Below, one piece after another: positions 1 to 5,879 of a DNA stretch of 7,132 bases. Source of the DNA: an uncultured Rubellimicrobium sp. GTDB lineage: Bacteria; Pseudomonadota; Alphaproteobacteria; Rhodobacterales; Rhodobacteraceae. Below the pieces are notes generated by a model. It saw only the letters and a program-made list of their open reading frames with translations, ran no database searches and was not told where the DNA came from. Numbering within the stretch: the first letter of the stretch is position 1; every line of letters starts with the position of its first letter. The translations under genes and the position numbers were made by a program. The stretch covers positions 1 through 7,132 of the forward strand of contig CADCUU010000106.1 in assembly GCA_902805995.1 (NCBI GenBank). Reading direction: 5' to 3'.

Positions 1-665
1 GGCAGGCCCCACCGTGCCGCGAGTTCGTCGCGCACGGTGCCCGAGACCTCCGACCCCTCCACGAGCCGCGGCATCTGCCCGCGGGTCAGGTGCGTGGCCG
101 CAAGGAGCCCCTCGTCCCAGTCGCGGGCCCCGGTGTCGAGCCAGGACGTCCCTGCCGCGTCCGACATCTCGGCCACGGCTTCTCCGGTCAGCCAGAGCCG
201 CAGGTAGTCCTTGGGGAGCAGCACCAGCGCGGTGCGGGCAAAGATCTCGGGCTCGTGGTTGCGCACCCAGGCGAGCTTGGGCGCGGTGAAGCCCGGGAAC
301 ACGATGTTCCCCGTCACCGCCCGGAAGCGCGGATCGGCGTCAAGCTCGGCCGCCTCGCGGTGGCTGCGGGTGTCGTTCCAAAGGATGCAGGGCCGCAGGA
401 CCTCGTGGCCGGCGTCAACCAGCGTGGCCCCGTGCATCTGCCCCGAGAGACCGATGCCCCGCACGGCCGACAGGTCCGCCTGGGACCCAAGGCCCCGCAT
501 CACCGCCTCGGTGGCGGAAAGCCAGGAGGCCGGGTCCTGCTCGCTCCAGCCGTCATGGGGGCGCGACACGTCGAGCGGGGCCGTGGCCTCCGCCCGGATC
601 GTCTGCCCCTCGTCGATCAGCACCCCCTTCAGCCCGGAGGTGCCCAGGTCGAGTCCGATATACAT
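1..665 (-). CDS. xylB: Xylulokinase, N-terminal 221 codons (3' end outside window)
   Basis: Phosphorylates D-xylulose to D-xylulose 5-phosphate with ATP in the cytoplasm, feeding the pentose phosphate pathway. The reading frame is open from ATG at 665 to the window edge and aligns by eye with E. coli XylB almost without gaps. It shows the FGGY-family start MYIGLDLGTSGLK with Asp6 and the phosphate-binding GTSG, the sugar-binding GQMHGA at 75-80 (Met77, His78), ILWND at 94-98, PGFTAPKLAWV at 124-134, LLPKDYLRL at 149-157 and the MSDAAGTSWLD segment at 167-177. The family is about 480 residues, so less than half is present, and the catalytic Asp (Asp233 in E. coli) falls just past the edge. It follows xylG by 49 nt on the same strand. 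The likely ribosome binding site (GGAG, 10 nt before ATG) lies partly inside a predicted stem. Confidence 0.96.
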   Translation of the reverse strand, partial: MYIGLDLGTSGLKGVLIDEGQTIRAEATAPLDVSRPHDGWSEQDPASWLSATEAVMRGLGSQADLSAVRGIGLSGQMHGATLVDAGHEVLRPCILWNDTRSHREAAELDADPRFRAVTGNIVFPGFTAPKLAWVRNHEPEIFARTALVLLPKDYLRLWLTGEAVAEMSDAAGTSWLDTGARDWDEGLLAATHLTRGQMPRLVEGSEVSGTVRDELAARWGL

Positions 666-675
666 GCGTGTGATT

Positions 676-709
676 CTCCCCCCGCATGAGCCTATGCGTC
701 ACGCGGGGG
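676..709 (-). promoter_or_regulatory. Intercistronic stem overlapping the xylB ribosome binding site
   Basis: In the xylG-xylB gap, positions 699-709 and 679-689 form an 11-pair stem with a 9-nt loop (690-698). All pairs are Watson-Crick except one, which is a G-U wobble in the minus-strand RNA. The 3' arm, TCATGCGGGGG in the RNA, runs directly into GAG, so the G-run and GGAG ribosome binding site of xylB (676-683) is partly inside the stem. The structure is seen directly. A role in lowering xylB translation, or coupling it to ribosomes finishing xylG (stop at 715-717, just upstream of the stem), is inference. There is no U-tract, so it is not a normal intrinsic terminator. Confidence 0.5.
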
Positions 710-714
710 CGACC

Positions 715-1482
715 TCAAGCCGCCTCGCGGCGCGGATTCTTGCCAAGGATGATCATCGACAGGATGTCGTCCTCGGACACGTCCTCGACGCGCTCGCTCC
801 CCACGAGCTTGCCGTTCTTCATCACCGTCACCCTGTCGCAAAGCCCCATGACGTCGTGGATGTCGTGGGAGATGAGGAAGATCCCCAGGCCCTGCGCCTT
901 CAACTCCTTGATGAGTTCGGCCACCATCGCCGTCTCGTGGACGCCAAGGGCGGCCGTGGGCTCGTCCATGATGAGGATGCGGGCGTTGAAATAGACCGCC
1001 CGCGCGATGGCCACCGACTGCCTCTGCCCGCCCGAGAGCGCCTTCACGGGCTCGGCGAACTTACGGAAGTTGGGGTTGAGCTTGGCCATGATCTTGCGCG
1101 TCTCGGCCTCCATCCGGGCGTCGTCCACGAGGCCGAAGGGCGTCGTGAGTTCCCGCCCGAGGAAGAGGTTCGAGGCCGCGTCGAGGTTATCGGCCAGCGC
1201 GAGCGTCTGGTAGATCGTCTCGATGTTGTGGGTGCGCGCGTCGCGGGGGTTGGCGATGGTGACGGGCTGCCCCTCGATCAGGATCTGGCCCGTATCGGCC
1301 TTGTAGGCGCCCGACAGGATCTTGATGAGAGTGGACTTGCCCGCGCCGTTGTGGCCCAGCAGGCCCACGACCTCGCCGGGGTAGAGATCCACCGTCACAT
1401 GGTCCACGGCGCGCACGCCACCGAAGGCGATGGAGATGTCGCGCATCTCCAGGAGGGGGGTGCCGGAGCGGTCGATGGTCAT
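715..1482 (-). CDS. xylG: Xylose ABC transporter ATP-binding protein, single NBD
   Basis: ATPase that drives xylose import through XylH; a cytoplasmic subunit on the inner membrane. The 255 residues hold one complete ABC domain: Walker [10 protein letters not shown] at 43-51, Q-loop Gln92, signature LSGGQRQ at 149-155, Walker B ILIMDEPT at 169-176 with catalytic Glu174, and H-loop His206. E. coli XylG and most sugar ATPases of the CUT2 class are about 500 residues with two fused ABC domains, the second often degenerate. This one is half that size, like the FrcA-type ATPase of the rhizobial fructose transporter, so it probably works as a homodimer with two active sites. ATG at 1480-1482 directly abuts the xylH stop (TAAATG), which suggests translational coupling; GGGAG, 11 nt upstream inside xylH, is the likely ribosome binding site. 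The xylG name rests on context, since the sequence alone would also fit frcA. Confidence 0.93.
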   Translation of the reverse strand: MTIDRSGTPLLEMRDISIAFGGVRAVDHVTVDLYPGEVVGLLGHNGAGKSTLIKILSGAYKADTGQILIEGQPVTIANPRDARTHNIETIYQTLALADNLDAASNLFLGRELTTPFGLVDDARMEAETRKIMAKLNPNFRKFAEPVKALSGGQRQSVAIARAVYFNARILIMDEPTAALGVHETAMVAELIKELKAQGLGIFLISHDIHDVMGLCDRVTVMKNGKLVGSERVEDVSEDDILSMIILGKNPRREAA

Positions 1483-2784
1483 TTACTTCATGGCTCCCGT
1501 GCGCTTGCGGTAGATGATGTCCACCCAGACGGCGAGCACGAGCACCGTGCCCACGACGATGTTCTGGAACGGCGTGTCCACGCCCACCATGCCCATCCCG
1601 GACTGGAGCGACTGCATGACCAGCGCGCCGAGGATCGCCCCGTAGATCGTGCCGATCCCGCCCGCGAGGGCCGTGCCGCCGATCACCGTGGCCGCGATCA
1701 CCGACAGTTCGGTCAGGGTGCCGATGTCGTTGCCGTGGCTTTGCAGGCGCGCCTGGGAGACAAGCCCCGCGAGTCCGCAGAGGAACCCCATCAGGGAGAA
1801 GATCTTGACGGTCAGCCAGCGGGTGTTGATGCCCGAAAGCTCCGCCGCGTCGGGGTTGCCGCCGGTGGCGAAGATGTAGCGGCCAAAGCGGGTCTTCTGG
1901 GCGACCACGGTCATGCCGACCGCCACCAGGATGAGGAGGAGCACCGACACCGGAATGCCATGATAGGCCACGTAGCCTTCGGGCATGGTCAGGCCCTGCG
2001 CCTCGAACTGGCGCTGAAGCTTGGTCGGGGCGATGGGATAGGCGTTCAGGACCGCCACGAAGCCCAGGATGGCGCCAGCGATGATCGCGATCAGGAGCCC
2101 CTCGGCCCACGCTGGCTTCACGGCGAATCCATGCCGAACCTTGGCGCGGCGCCCCGCGACGATCGCCAGCACGACGCCCAGCGCGAGGAGGCCGCCCACG
2201 ATCCAGCTCGCGGTGCTGCCCAGCACGCCTTCGGTGCCGCCGAAGTTCAGGATGCGCTCGTCCGTGAGCGCGACCGACTGGCCGTTGGTGGTGTACCAGT
2301 TCAGGTTCCGCCACACGAGGAGGCCGCCCAGCGTGACGATGAAGGACGGGATACCCTGGTAGCCCACCAGCCAGCCGTGGAACGCGCCGATCAGCGTGCC
2401 CACCACCAGGCCCACGAGGATCGTGACCGGCATGATGAGCGGATGGCCGAGGCCAAGCCCGAAGTTCTGCGGCAGCCAGTAGGCCTGCGTCATGGCCATG
2501 ATGGCCGAGCACATGGCGAGGAGCGAGCCCACCGACAGGTCGATGTGGCGCGCCACGATCACGAAGACCATGCCCGTCGCCATGATCCCGACCGGAACCG
2601 TCTGGACCGCGATGTTGAATATGTTGCGGGGGCTCAGGAACGTGCCGCCCGTCCAGAAGAAGAAGCCGACGCAGAGCAGTGCGAAGGCCACGATCATGCC
2701 GAAGAGCCGCTTGTCGAGCTCCAGCGTGTCGGCAAGGCTGCGCCGGTCGGGTAGCCGTCCCGCGGCCTGCCCCAGGTCACTCAT
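1483..2784 (-). CDS. xylH: Xylose ABC transporter permease
   Basis: Inner-membrane channel subunit for D-xylose, of the branched-chain/ribose-type permease family (BPD_transp_2). The 433 residues are very hydrophobic, with about 10-12 likely membrane segments (roughly 28-48, 57-78, 81-99, 116-140, 146-160, 193-210, 229-250, 277-296, 326-344, 358-375, 378-396, 406-425). Family motifs include ARHIDLSVGS at 78-87 and the ATPase-contact loop GRYIFATGGNPDAAELSGI at 301-319. It is about 40 residues longer than E. coli XylH (393); the extra length seems to lie in the 180-275 region between two hydrophobic stretches. The chosen start has a strong ribosome binding site, GGAGGAGA, 6 nt upstream. It is separated from xylF by 105 nt holding a hairpin and an operator-like palindrome, and abuts xylG downstream. 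Confidence 0.95.
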   Translation of the reverse strand: MSDLGQAAGRLPDRRSLADTLELDKRLFGMIVAFALLCVGFFFWTGGTFLSPRNIFNIAVQTVPVGIMATGMVFVIVARHIDLSVGSLLAMCSAIMAMTQAYWLPQNFGLGLGHPLIMPVTILVGLVVGTLIGAFHGWLVGYQGIPSFIVTLGGLLVWRNLNWYTTNGQSVALTDERILNFGGTEGVLGSTASWIVGGLLALGVVLAIVAGRRAKVRHGFAVKPAWAEGLLIAIIAGAILGFVAVLNAYPIAPTKLQRQFEAQGLTMPEGYVAYHGIPVSVLLLILVAVGMTVVAQKTRFGRYIFATGGNPDAAELSGINTRWLTVKIFSLMGFLCGLAGLVSQARLQSHGNDIGTLTELSVIAATVIGGTALAGGIGTIYGAILGALVMQSLQSGMGMVGVDTPFQNIVVGTVLVLAVWVDIIYRKRTGAMK

Positions 2785-2802
2785 CTCAGGTCTCCTCCAC
2801 CT

Positions 2803-2814
2803 GTTAGCGCTAAC
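2803..2814. promoter_or_regulatory. LacI-type operator-like palindrome inside the operon
   Basis: A perfect 12-bp palindrome, GTTAGCGCTAAC, with the central CG typical of LacI/GalR-family operators. It ends 5 bp before the xylH ribosome binding site, between xylF and xylH. A near copy lies at 4154-4167 upstream of xylF, and I noticed no third copy. On the minus strand a TTGACG hexamer (2838-2843) precedes it, but the -10 region at 16-18 bp spacing (CAAGGC and neighbours) is poor. If an internal promoter exists there, the palindrome would sit near its start site, a classic repressor position. The palindrome and its copy are seen; control by a LacI-type xylose regulator encoded elsewhere is inference. 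Confidence 0.65.
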
Positions 2815-2847
2815 GCCTTGAACGCCGTTTCTGTTCGCGTCAAGCGT

Positions 2848-2873
2848 ATGCCCCGGCCTTGCGGCCGGGGCAT
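2848..2873 (-). repeat. Perfect intercistronic hairpin between xylF and xylH
   Basis: ATGCCCCGGCC (2848-2858) and its exact reverse complement (2863-2873) form an 11-bp stem with a 4-nt loop, starting 16 nt past the xylF stop codon. There is no T-run after it on the minus strand, so it is not a canonical intrinsic terminator. In other sugar-uptake operons a stable hairpin or REP element after the binding-protein gene (for example malE-malF) protects the upstream mRNA and gives excess binding protein. That role fits here but is inferred. Partial termination is an alternative. Confidence 0.75.
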
Positions 2874-2889
2874 CCCATCTTCGTGAGTC

Positions 2890-3921
2890 TTACTGGCAGA
2901 CGGCCACTTGTGCGGCGTCCACGCCCTGGCAGAGCATGTCCTTGGCGATCCATTCCGCGTCGAGAACGACGTTCAGGTTCTCACGCGTGACGGGGATCGG
3001 CTCCAGGAACACGGCAGTCACTTCGGCGCCCGACGGCGTGGTGAAGGCCTGCGCGCCTTCGACGTCGGCCATGGCCGTCCCGCTCGCCATCGCGGCCGCG
3101 ATCTCGCCCGCGGCGGCGCCCAGGGCGCGGCTGTCCTTCCAGACGGACACGGTCTGCGTGCCCATCGCGACGCGGTTCAGCGCCGCCATGTCGCCGTCCT
3201 GGCCGGAGACCGGGATGCCTTCCATGCCCTGCGCCGTCAGAGCCGCAACGACGCCGCCCGCGGTGCCGTCGTTGGACGCCACGACCGCATCGACCTCGTT
3301 GTTCTGCTGGGTGAGGATCTGCTCCATGTTGCGCTGGGCGTTGGCGGGCTGCCAGTCGTCCGTGTACGCCTCGGCCACGATGGTGATCGCGCCCGAATCG
3401 ATGGCCTCCTGGAGGACCTCCTGCTGGCCGCCCCGGAGGAAGTCCGAGTTCGGGTCAACGGGCGAGCCCTTGATCATGACGTAGTTGCCCTCGGGCGCGG
3501 CCTCGAGCACGGCGCGGGCCTGCATGCGGCCCACCTCGACGTTGTCGAAGGTGAGGTAGAAGGCGCGCGGATCGTCGATCAGGCGGTCGTAGCCCAGCAC
3601 CGGGATGCCCGCATCCTCGGCGGCGTCCAGGGCCGGCCCGATGGCGGCGCTGTCCTGCGCAAGGATCACGAGGGCGTCGACGCCCTGGGTGATCATGCTT
3701 TCGATGTCGGCAAGCTGCTTGGTGGGCGAGGTCTGCGCGTCGGCCGACACATAGGTGCCTCCGGCGGCTTCGATCGCGGCGACCATCGCGGCCTCGTCGG
3801 TCTTCCAGCGCTCTTCGCGGAAGTTGGACCAGCTCACGCCGATGGTCGGGCCTTCCTGCGCAAAGGCCATGGAGCCTGCCAGGGCAACCATGGCGGTCGC
3901 CAGCAGAACGGACTTCTTCAT
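2890..3921 (-). CDS. xylF: Periplasmic D-xylose-binding protein
   Basis: High-affinity receptor that delivers xylose to the XylGH importer in the periplasm. The 343 residues begin with a Sec signal peptide (MKK, hydrophobic 5-19, cleavage probably after AFA at 21). The mature part is a type I periplasmic-binding fold close to E. coli XylF: REERW at 35-39, a QxxDIESMITQGVDALVI-like stretch near 69-86, YDRLI at 111-115, FDN..VG at 125-131, KGSPVD at 151-156, ASNDGTAGG at 215-223 and SGQDGD at 239-244. These are the usual sugar-contact segments. Two cysteines near the C-terminus (331 and 342) could form a disulfide. ATG at 3921 is preceded by AGGGAGAG with 6-nt spacing. It is the first gene of the operon, with a sigma70-like promoter about 64 bp upstream. 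Confidence 0.97.
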   Translation of the reverse strand: MKKSVLLATAMVALAGSMAFAQEGPTIGVSWSNFREERWKTDEAAMVAAIEAAGGTYVSADAQTSPTKQLADIESMITQGVDALVILAQDSAAIGPALDAAEDAGIPVLGYDRLIDDPRAFYLTFDNVEVGRMQARAVLEAAPEGNYVMIKGSPVDPNSDFLRGGQQEVLQEAIDSGAITIVAEAYTDDWQPANAQRNMEQILTQQNNEVDAVVASNDGTAGGVVAALTAQGMEGIPVSGQDGDMAALNRVAMGTQTVSVWKDSRALGAAAGEIAAAMASGTAMADVEGAQAFTTPSGAEVTAVFLEPIPVTRENLNVVLDAEWIAKDMLCQGVDAAQVAVCQ

Positions 3922-3984
3922 AAGTTTCTCTCCCTAGTGTCGGCAGGGTTCTCCGACCCGGCCGGGCGTTCCGCGCCTGGCGAA

Positions 3985-4013
3985 ACTATCGGGCATCCTC
4001 ACGGGGCTGTCAA
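3985..4013 (-). promoter_or_regulatory. Predicted sigma70 promoter of the xylFHGB operon
   Basis: On the minus strand a perfect -35 hexamer TTGACA (4008-4013) is followed after exactly 17 bp by GATAGT (3985-3990; 4 of 6 matches to TATAAT). The predicted start is near 3978, giving a leader of about 57 nt. The leader contains a short inverted repeat (GTCGG 3939-3943 with CCGAC 3953-3957) just 5' of the xylF ribosome binding site. No operator palindrome overlaps the promoter itself. Confidence 0.7.
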
Positions 4014-4318
4014 AATGAGTCTCTGGAGGGCGCCCGAAACATGAGACCTATCGACATCTATTGCGAACAAGCACTTATCGATCGGTGCTGCCCGTTTCGC
4101 GTCGGTCCCGTCTTGTGCGATCGGGACTGTGGCCCCGATCCGGGTCCTCGATCTGATAGCGCTAACACGTTTGTGCAGCCCGAACCCTACAGGTTGCAAC
4201 GTCTTGGCAGCGGGCCGATTCTCTAGTTCGTCAGGCCTTGCCGTGGTTTCCTGTGCTACCCAAGCCTGTCACAGGACCCTTGAACGCGTGCATGGCACGA
4301 TCCGGGACCCCTGGCCGC
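4014..4318. other. Non-coding region upstream of xylF
   Basis: No convincing gene is present; the short open frames here resemble no known family. Going up from the xylF promoter it contains an imperfect 20-bp inverted repeat at 4070-4089 (AGCAC and GTGCT arms around ATCGAT, 8 of 10 pairs). Two inverted repeats share an arm: 4105-4110 with 4122-4127, and 4119-4125 with 4134-4140. The operator-like site is at 4154-4167. A 7-bp inverted repeat, TCCTGTG (4249-4255) with CACAGGA (4270-4276), lies 43-70 bp past the stop of the phosphatase gene. No T-run marks a terminator for that gene, so some read-through toward xylF is possible. Confidence 0.6.
4154..4167. promoter_or_regulatory. Second LacI-type operator-like site, upstream of xylF
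   Basis: TGATAGCGCTAACA is a 14-bp near-palindrome with one mismatched pair. It shares TAGCGCTAAC with the palindrome at 2803-2814. It is centred about 180 bp upstream of the predicted xylF transcription start, too far to block polymerase directly, and about 1.35 kb from the internal copy. Action through DNA looping, or on a promoter I did not recognise, is possible. Confidence 0.55.
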
Positions 4319-4804
4319 TCAACGGCTCCCACGCACGTCCACCCCGAGCGCCCGAAGCTGGCCCAGCGTCTCCGCAGTGGACCGGTGATGGACGAAGGCG
4401 CCCCCCGCCGCCTCCCACAGGGCGCAGTATTTCAGCAGGTCGTCCACGAGGATGTCGCCGGGCTGCTCCATGTGATCGCGCTTGGCCCGGGCCTGGGTCG
4501 TGATCATCCGGGCCTCCGGAAAGTGCCTGGCCGCCCAGCGCATTTTCTGCGGGGCCGCCCAGTTCCCATGGGGGAGCCCTGTCAGGATGACTGGCTTGAG
4601 ATGGGCGACCGCGTCCCATAGCTCCTGCGCGTCCGGCATCAGGGGCAGGTTGTAGAAGAAGTCGGGGTCGCCCGCGATCCGGCTCCAGAAGCGGCGAGTC
4701 CCGTGGCGCGCCTCGAACTCACGCGGGGGCATCCCGAGAAGCCCCGTCGCATAGCTGTCGAAATCGGCCAGCACCCCATCGCAGTCGAGGAACAGTTGCG
4801 GCAT
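4319..4804 (-). CDS. HAD-superfamily phosphatase, 5'(3')-deoxyribonucleotidase-like
   Basis: Likely cytoplasmic phosphatase acting on a small phosphorylated substrate, perhaps a nucleoside monophosphate. The 161 residues carry the HAD motifs: LFLDCDGVLADFD at 4-16 (nucleophile Asp7, acid/base Asp9), motif II VILTGLP at 72-78 with Thr75, a candidate motif III lysine at 87 (PQKMRW), and motif IV ILVDDLLKY at 118-126 with Asp121/Asp122. The DCDGVLADFD form and the size resemble the NT5C family (PF06941). The substrate cannot be read from the sequence. ATG at 4804 has GGGAG 6 nt upstream. It is on the same strand as the xyl operon but 397 bp from xylF with a promoter between, so it is probably a separate unit. 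No clear promoter is visible for it. Confidence 0.85.
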   Translation of the reverse strand: MPQLFLDCDGVLADFDSYATGLLGMPPREFEARHGTRRFWSRIAGDPDFFYNLPLMPDAQELWDAVAHLKPVILTGLPHGNWAAPQKMRWAARHFPEARMITTQARAKRDHMEQPGDILVDDLLKYCALWEAAGGAFVHHRSTAETLGQLRALGVDVRGSR

Positions 4805-4912
4805 CGCGGTCTCCCATTCGGCGGCGCATTCCCAGGGGTTCCGCAGAACGCCTTGGGATCGGGTCCAGGTCCTTGCGCCTCAACATGCATCGACTGGTCA
4901 GGACCCTCGGAC

Positions 4913-4934
4913 GCGAGCACTTCGCAAGTGTCGC
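4913..4934. repeat. Short bulged hairpin
   Basis: GCGA (4913-4916) pairs with TCGC (4931-4934), and CACTT (4918-4922) with AAGTG (4926-4930). G4917 is bulged and the loop is CGC, giving a 9-bp stem about 110 bp upstream of the phosphatase start. No T-run follows on either strand. Its function is unknown. Confidence 0.4.
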
Positions 4935-4996
4935 TTATCCGTTTGGCGAACAGGCCTAAAGGACACCCGAAGCCGGCGCTCTCTTTGCTGCGCAAT

Positions 4997-5016
4997 CCGC
5001 CCATGGCCATGGGCGG
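4997..5016. repeat. Perfect 20-bp palindrome
   Basis: CCGCCCATGG followed immediately by its reverse complement CCATGGGCGG. It lies in the gap between the divergently oriented phosphatase and DUF2934 genes, about 190 bp from the former's start and 260 bp from the latter's. The symmetry without a spacer fits a dimeric protein-binding site better than an RNA hairpin. No second copy was seen. Confidence 0.7.
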
Positions 5017-5214
5017 CAGAGCGGCCCGTCCTTCTGATCCTGCGAATTGTTCACCACCAAAGGATTCGCTGGACAGGTCGCAGCCGTGCGCAATGATGCG
5101 GCATCCGTCTCGGCCGGCGACCGAGTGCCAGCCACTGCGACGTTTCTTTGGGCGGAACACCTCAGGGTCACACATTTTGACCGGGATCTCCTCCACGATC
5201 GACGGTTCCTCTCT

Positions 5215-5243
5215 TTGGAACGGGAATGCCTTCGGTCTATCTG
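5215..5243 (+). promoter_or_regulatory. Candidate promoter of the DUF2934 gene
   Basis: TTGGAA (5215-5220; 4 of 6 matches to the -35 consensus), a 17-bp spacer and TATCTG (5238-5243; 3 of 6). The predicted start is near 5250, giving a leader of about 28 nt before the ATG at 5278. Spacing is right but the -10 is weak, so an alternative sigma factor cannot be excluded. Confidence 0.35.
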
Positions 5244-5277
5244 GTCCGGGAGCGCCGATGCGAAAAGGACCTAGGCC

Positions 5278-5739
5278 ATGACACCAGATCGGGAAGAACG
5301 GATACGCCAGCGCGCGCATGAGCTTTGGGAGCGGGACGGCCGCCCCCATGGACGGCACGACGATCACTGGCAGCAGGCCCGGGAGGAGATCGAGGCCGAG
5401 GCGCTGCAGATGGACTCGATGAAGGGCGTCTCAGCCGATCCCGCGCAGGACAGCCCTGCCCCAAAGCGCCGAGGCCGCCCCGTGAAGTCGGAAGCCCCGG
5501 AGATCGCAGCAGACGTCGCGCCGTCCGCTCCGAAGCGCCGCAGCCCCCGCAAAGCCACGGACCTCACCACTCAGCCCGGCGATGCACCCGCGCCCACACG
5601 CCGGAGGAGCACGAAGGCTGCGACCGTATCCGATGAACAGGTCGCCGCAGGGGGCTCGGTGCAGGCCGGAGCGCCCAGAGGACGGAAGCGCAAGCCCGCA
5701 ACCGGGGGGACGGAACCGGAGGGTGCGCCCTCGGTCTGA
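5278..5739 (+). CDS. DUF2934 protein with basic AT-hook-like tail
   Basis: The 153 residues have two parts. Residues 5-39 (REERIRQRAHELWERDGRP, then HDDHWQQAREEI) match the DUF2934 pattern, a short helical domain of unknown function common in alphaproteobacteria. The rest is low-complexity and rich in Pro, Ala, Lys and Arg, probably disordered, with four evenly spread basic clusters: KRRGRPVK at 63-70, KRRSPRK at 86-92, RRRSTK at 108-113 and RGRKRKP at 134-140. The first contains the RGRP core of AT-hooks. This suggests binding to DNA or another polyanion, as with histone-H1-like bacterial proteins; that role is inferred. AAGGA 8 nt before the ATG is a fair ribosome binding site. A likely terminator follows, so it may be monocistronic. 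Confidence 0.8.
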   Translation: MTPDREERIRQRAHELWERDGRPHGRHDDHWQQAREEIEAEALQMDSMKGVSADPAQDSPAPKRRGRPVKSEAPEIAADVAPSAPKRRSPRKATDLTTQPGDAPAPTRRRSTKAATVSDEQVAAGGSVQAGAPRGRKRKPATGGTEPEGAPSV

Positions 5740-5779
5740 AAGGGGATGAACGACGCTGGCAGCCCTGGAGTCGTGCAGA

Positions 5780-5797
5780 CGGCCGGGGGCCGCTTTT
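5780..5797 (+). terminator. Probable weak intrinsic terminator after the DUF2934 gene
   Basis: CGGCC (5780-5784), loop GGG and GGCCG (5788-5792) form a GC-only stem followed by CTTTTG, about 40 nt past the stop codon. The U-tract is only four long. An alternative fold pairs GCCG (5789-5792) and TTTT (5794-5797) with AAAA and CGGC (5806-5809), so termination may be incomplete. Confidence 0.4.
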
Positions 5798-5879
5798 GCA
5801 AAAAACGGCGATCGCCCTGCGGAACCTGCGGCCACCCTGACCCCTTGGCCCTCCGGTTCGTGGTGAGCGGGGGCCGGAG

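Larger units (their letters stand above)
4805..5277. other. 473-bp intergenic region without a convincing gene
   Basis: Open frames exist on both strands, but the best plus-strand one (TTG at 5047 to 5274) has only about 64% GC in third positions against about 83% in the small gene at 5880, and none resembles a known family. Structures present are a bulged stem at 4913-4934, a perfect 20-bp palindrome at 4997-5016 and a candidate promoter at 5215-5243. A small regulatory RNA is possible but there is no direct sign of one. Confidence 0.55.

Noticed and set aside
211..2754. An 847-codon open frame on the plus strand across the xyl genes
   Set aside because: It is antisense to three clear genes, is rich in His, Arg, Asp and Glu with no family features, and is a typical GC-rich shadow frame.
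2908..4044. A 378-codon open frame on the plus strand opposite xylF
   Set aside because: Antisense to xylF, which has a signal peptide, family motifs and a ribosome binding site. The plus-strand peptide is low-complexity His/Arg/Gly.
4249..4276. TCCTGTG/CACAGGA inverted repeat as a terminator for the phosphatase gene
   Set aside because: The stem is only 7 bp with a 14-nt loop and no T-run follows on the minus strand.
5154..5221. GGAAC elements (5154-5158 and 5217-5221) as EcfG general-stress promoters
   Set aside because: Neither is followed by a GTT-type -10 at 16-17 bp spacing.
5047..5274. A 75-codon plus-strand frame ending just before the DUF2934 gene, starting at TTG
   Set aside because: Third-position GC is only about 64%, well below neighbouring coding regions, and it covers the likely promoter of the next gene.
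4639..5367. A 242-codon minus-strand frame covering the gap upstream of the phosphatase, with GGAGGAG before an internal ATG at 5175
   Set aside because: It overlaps the phosphatase in another frame, has no recognisable family and a composition unlike the real genes. The ribosome-site match is 12 nt from the ATG and probably chance.
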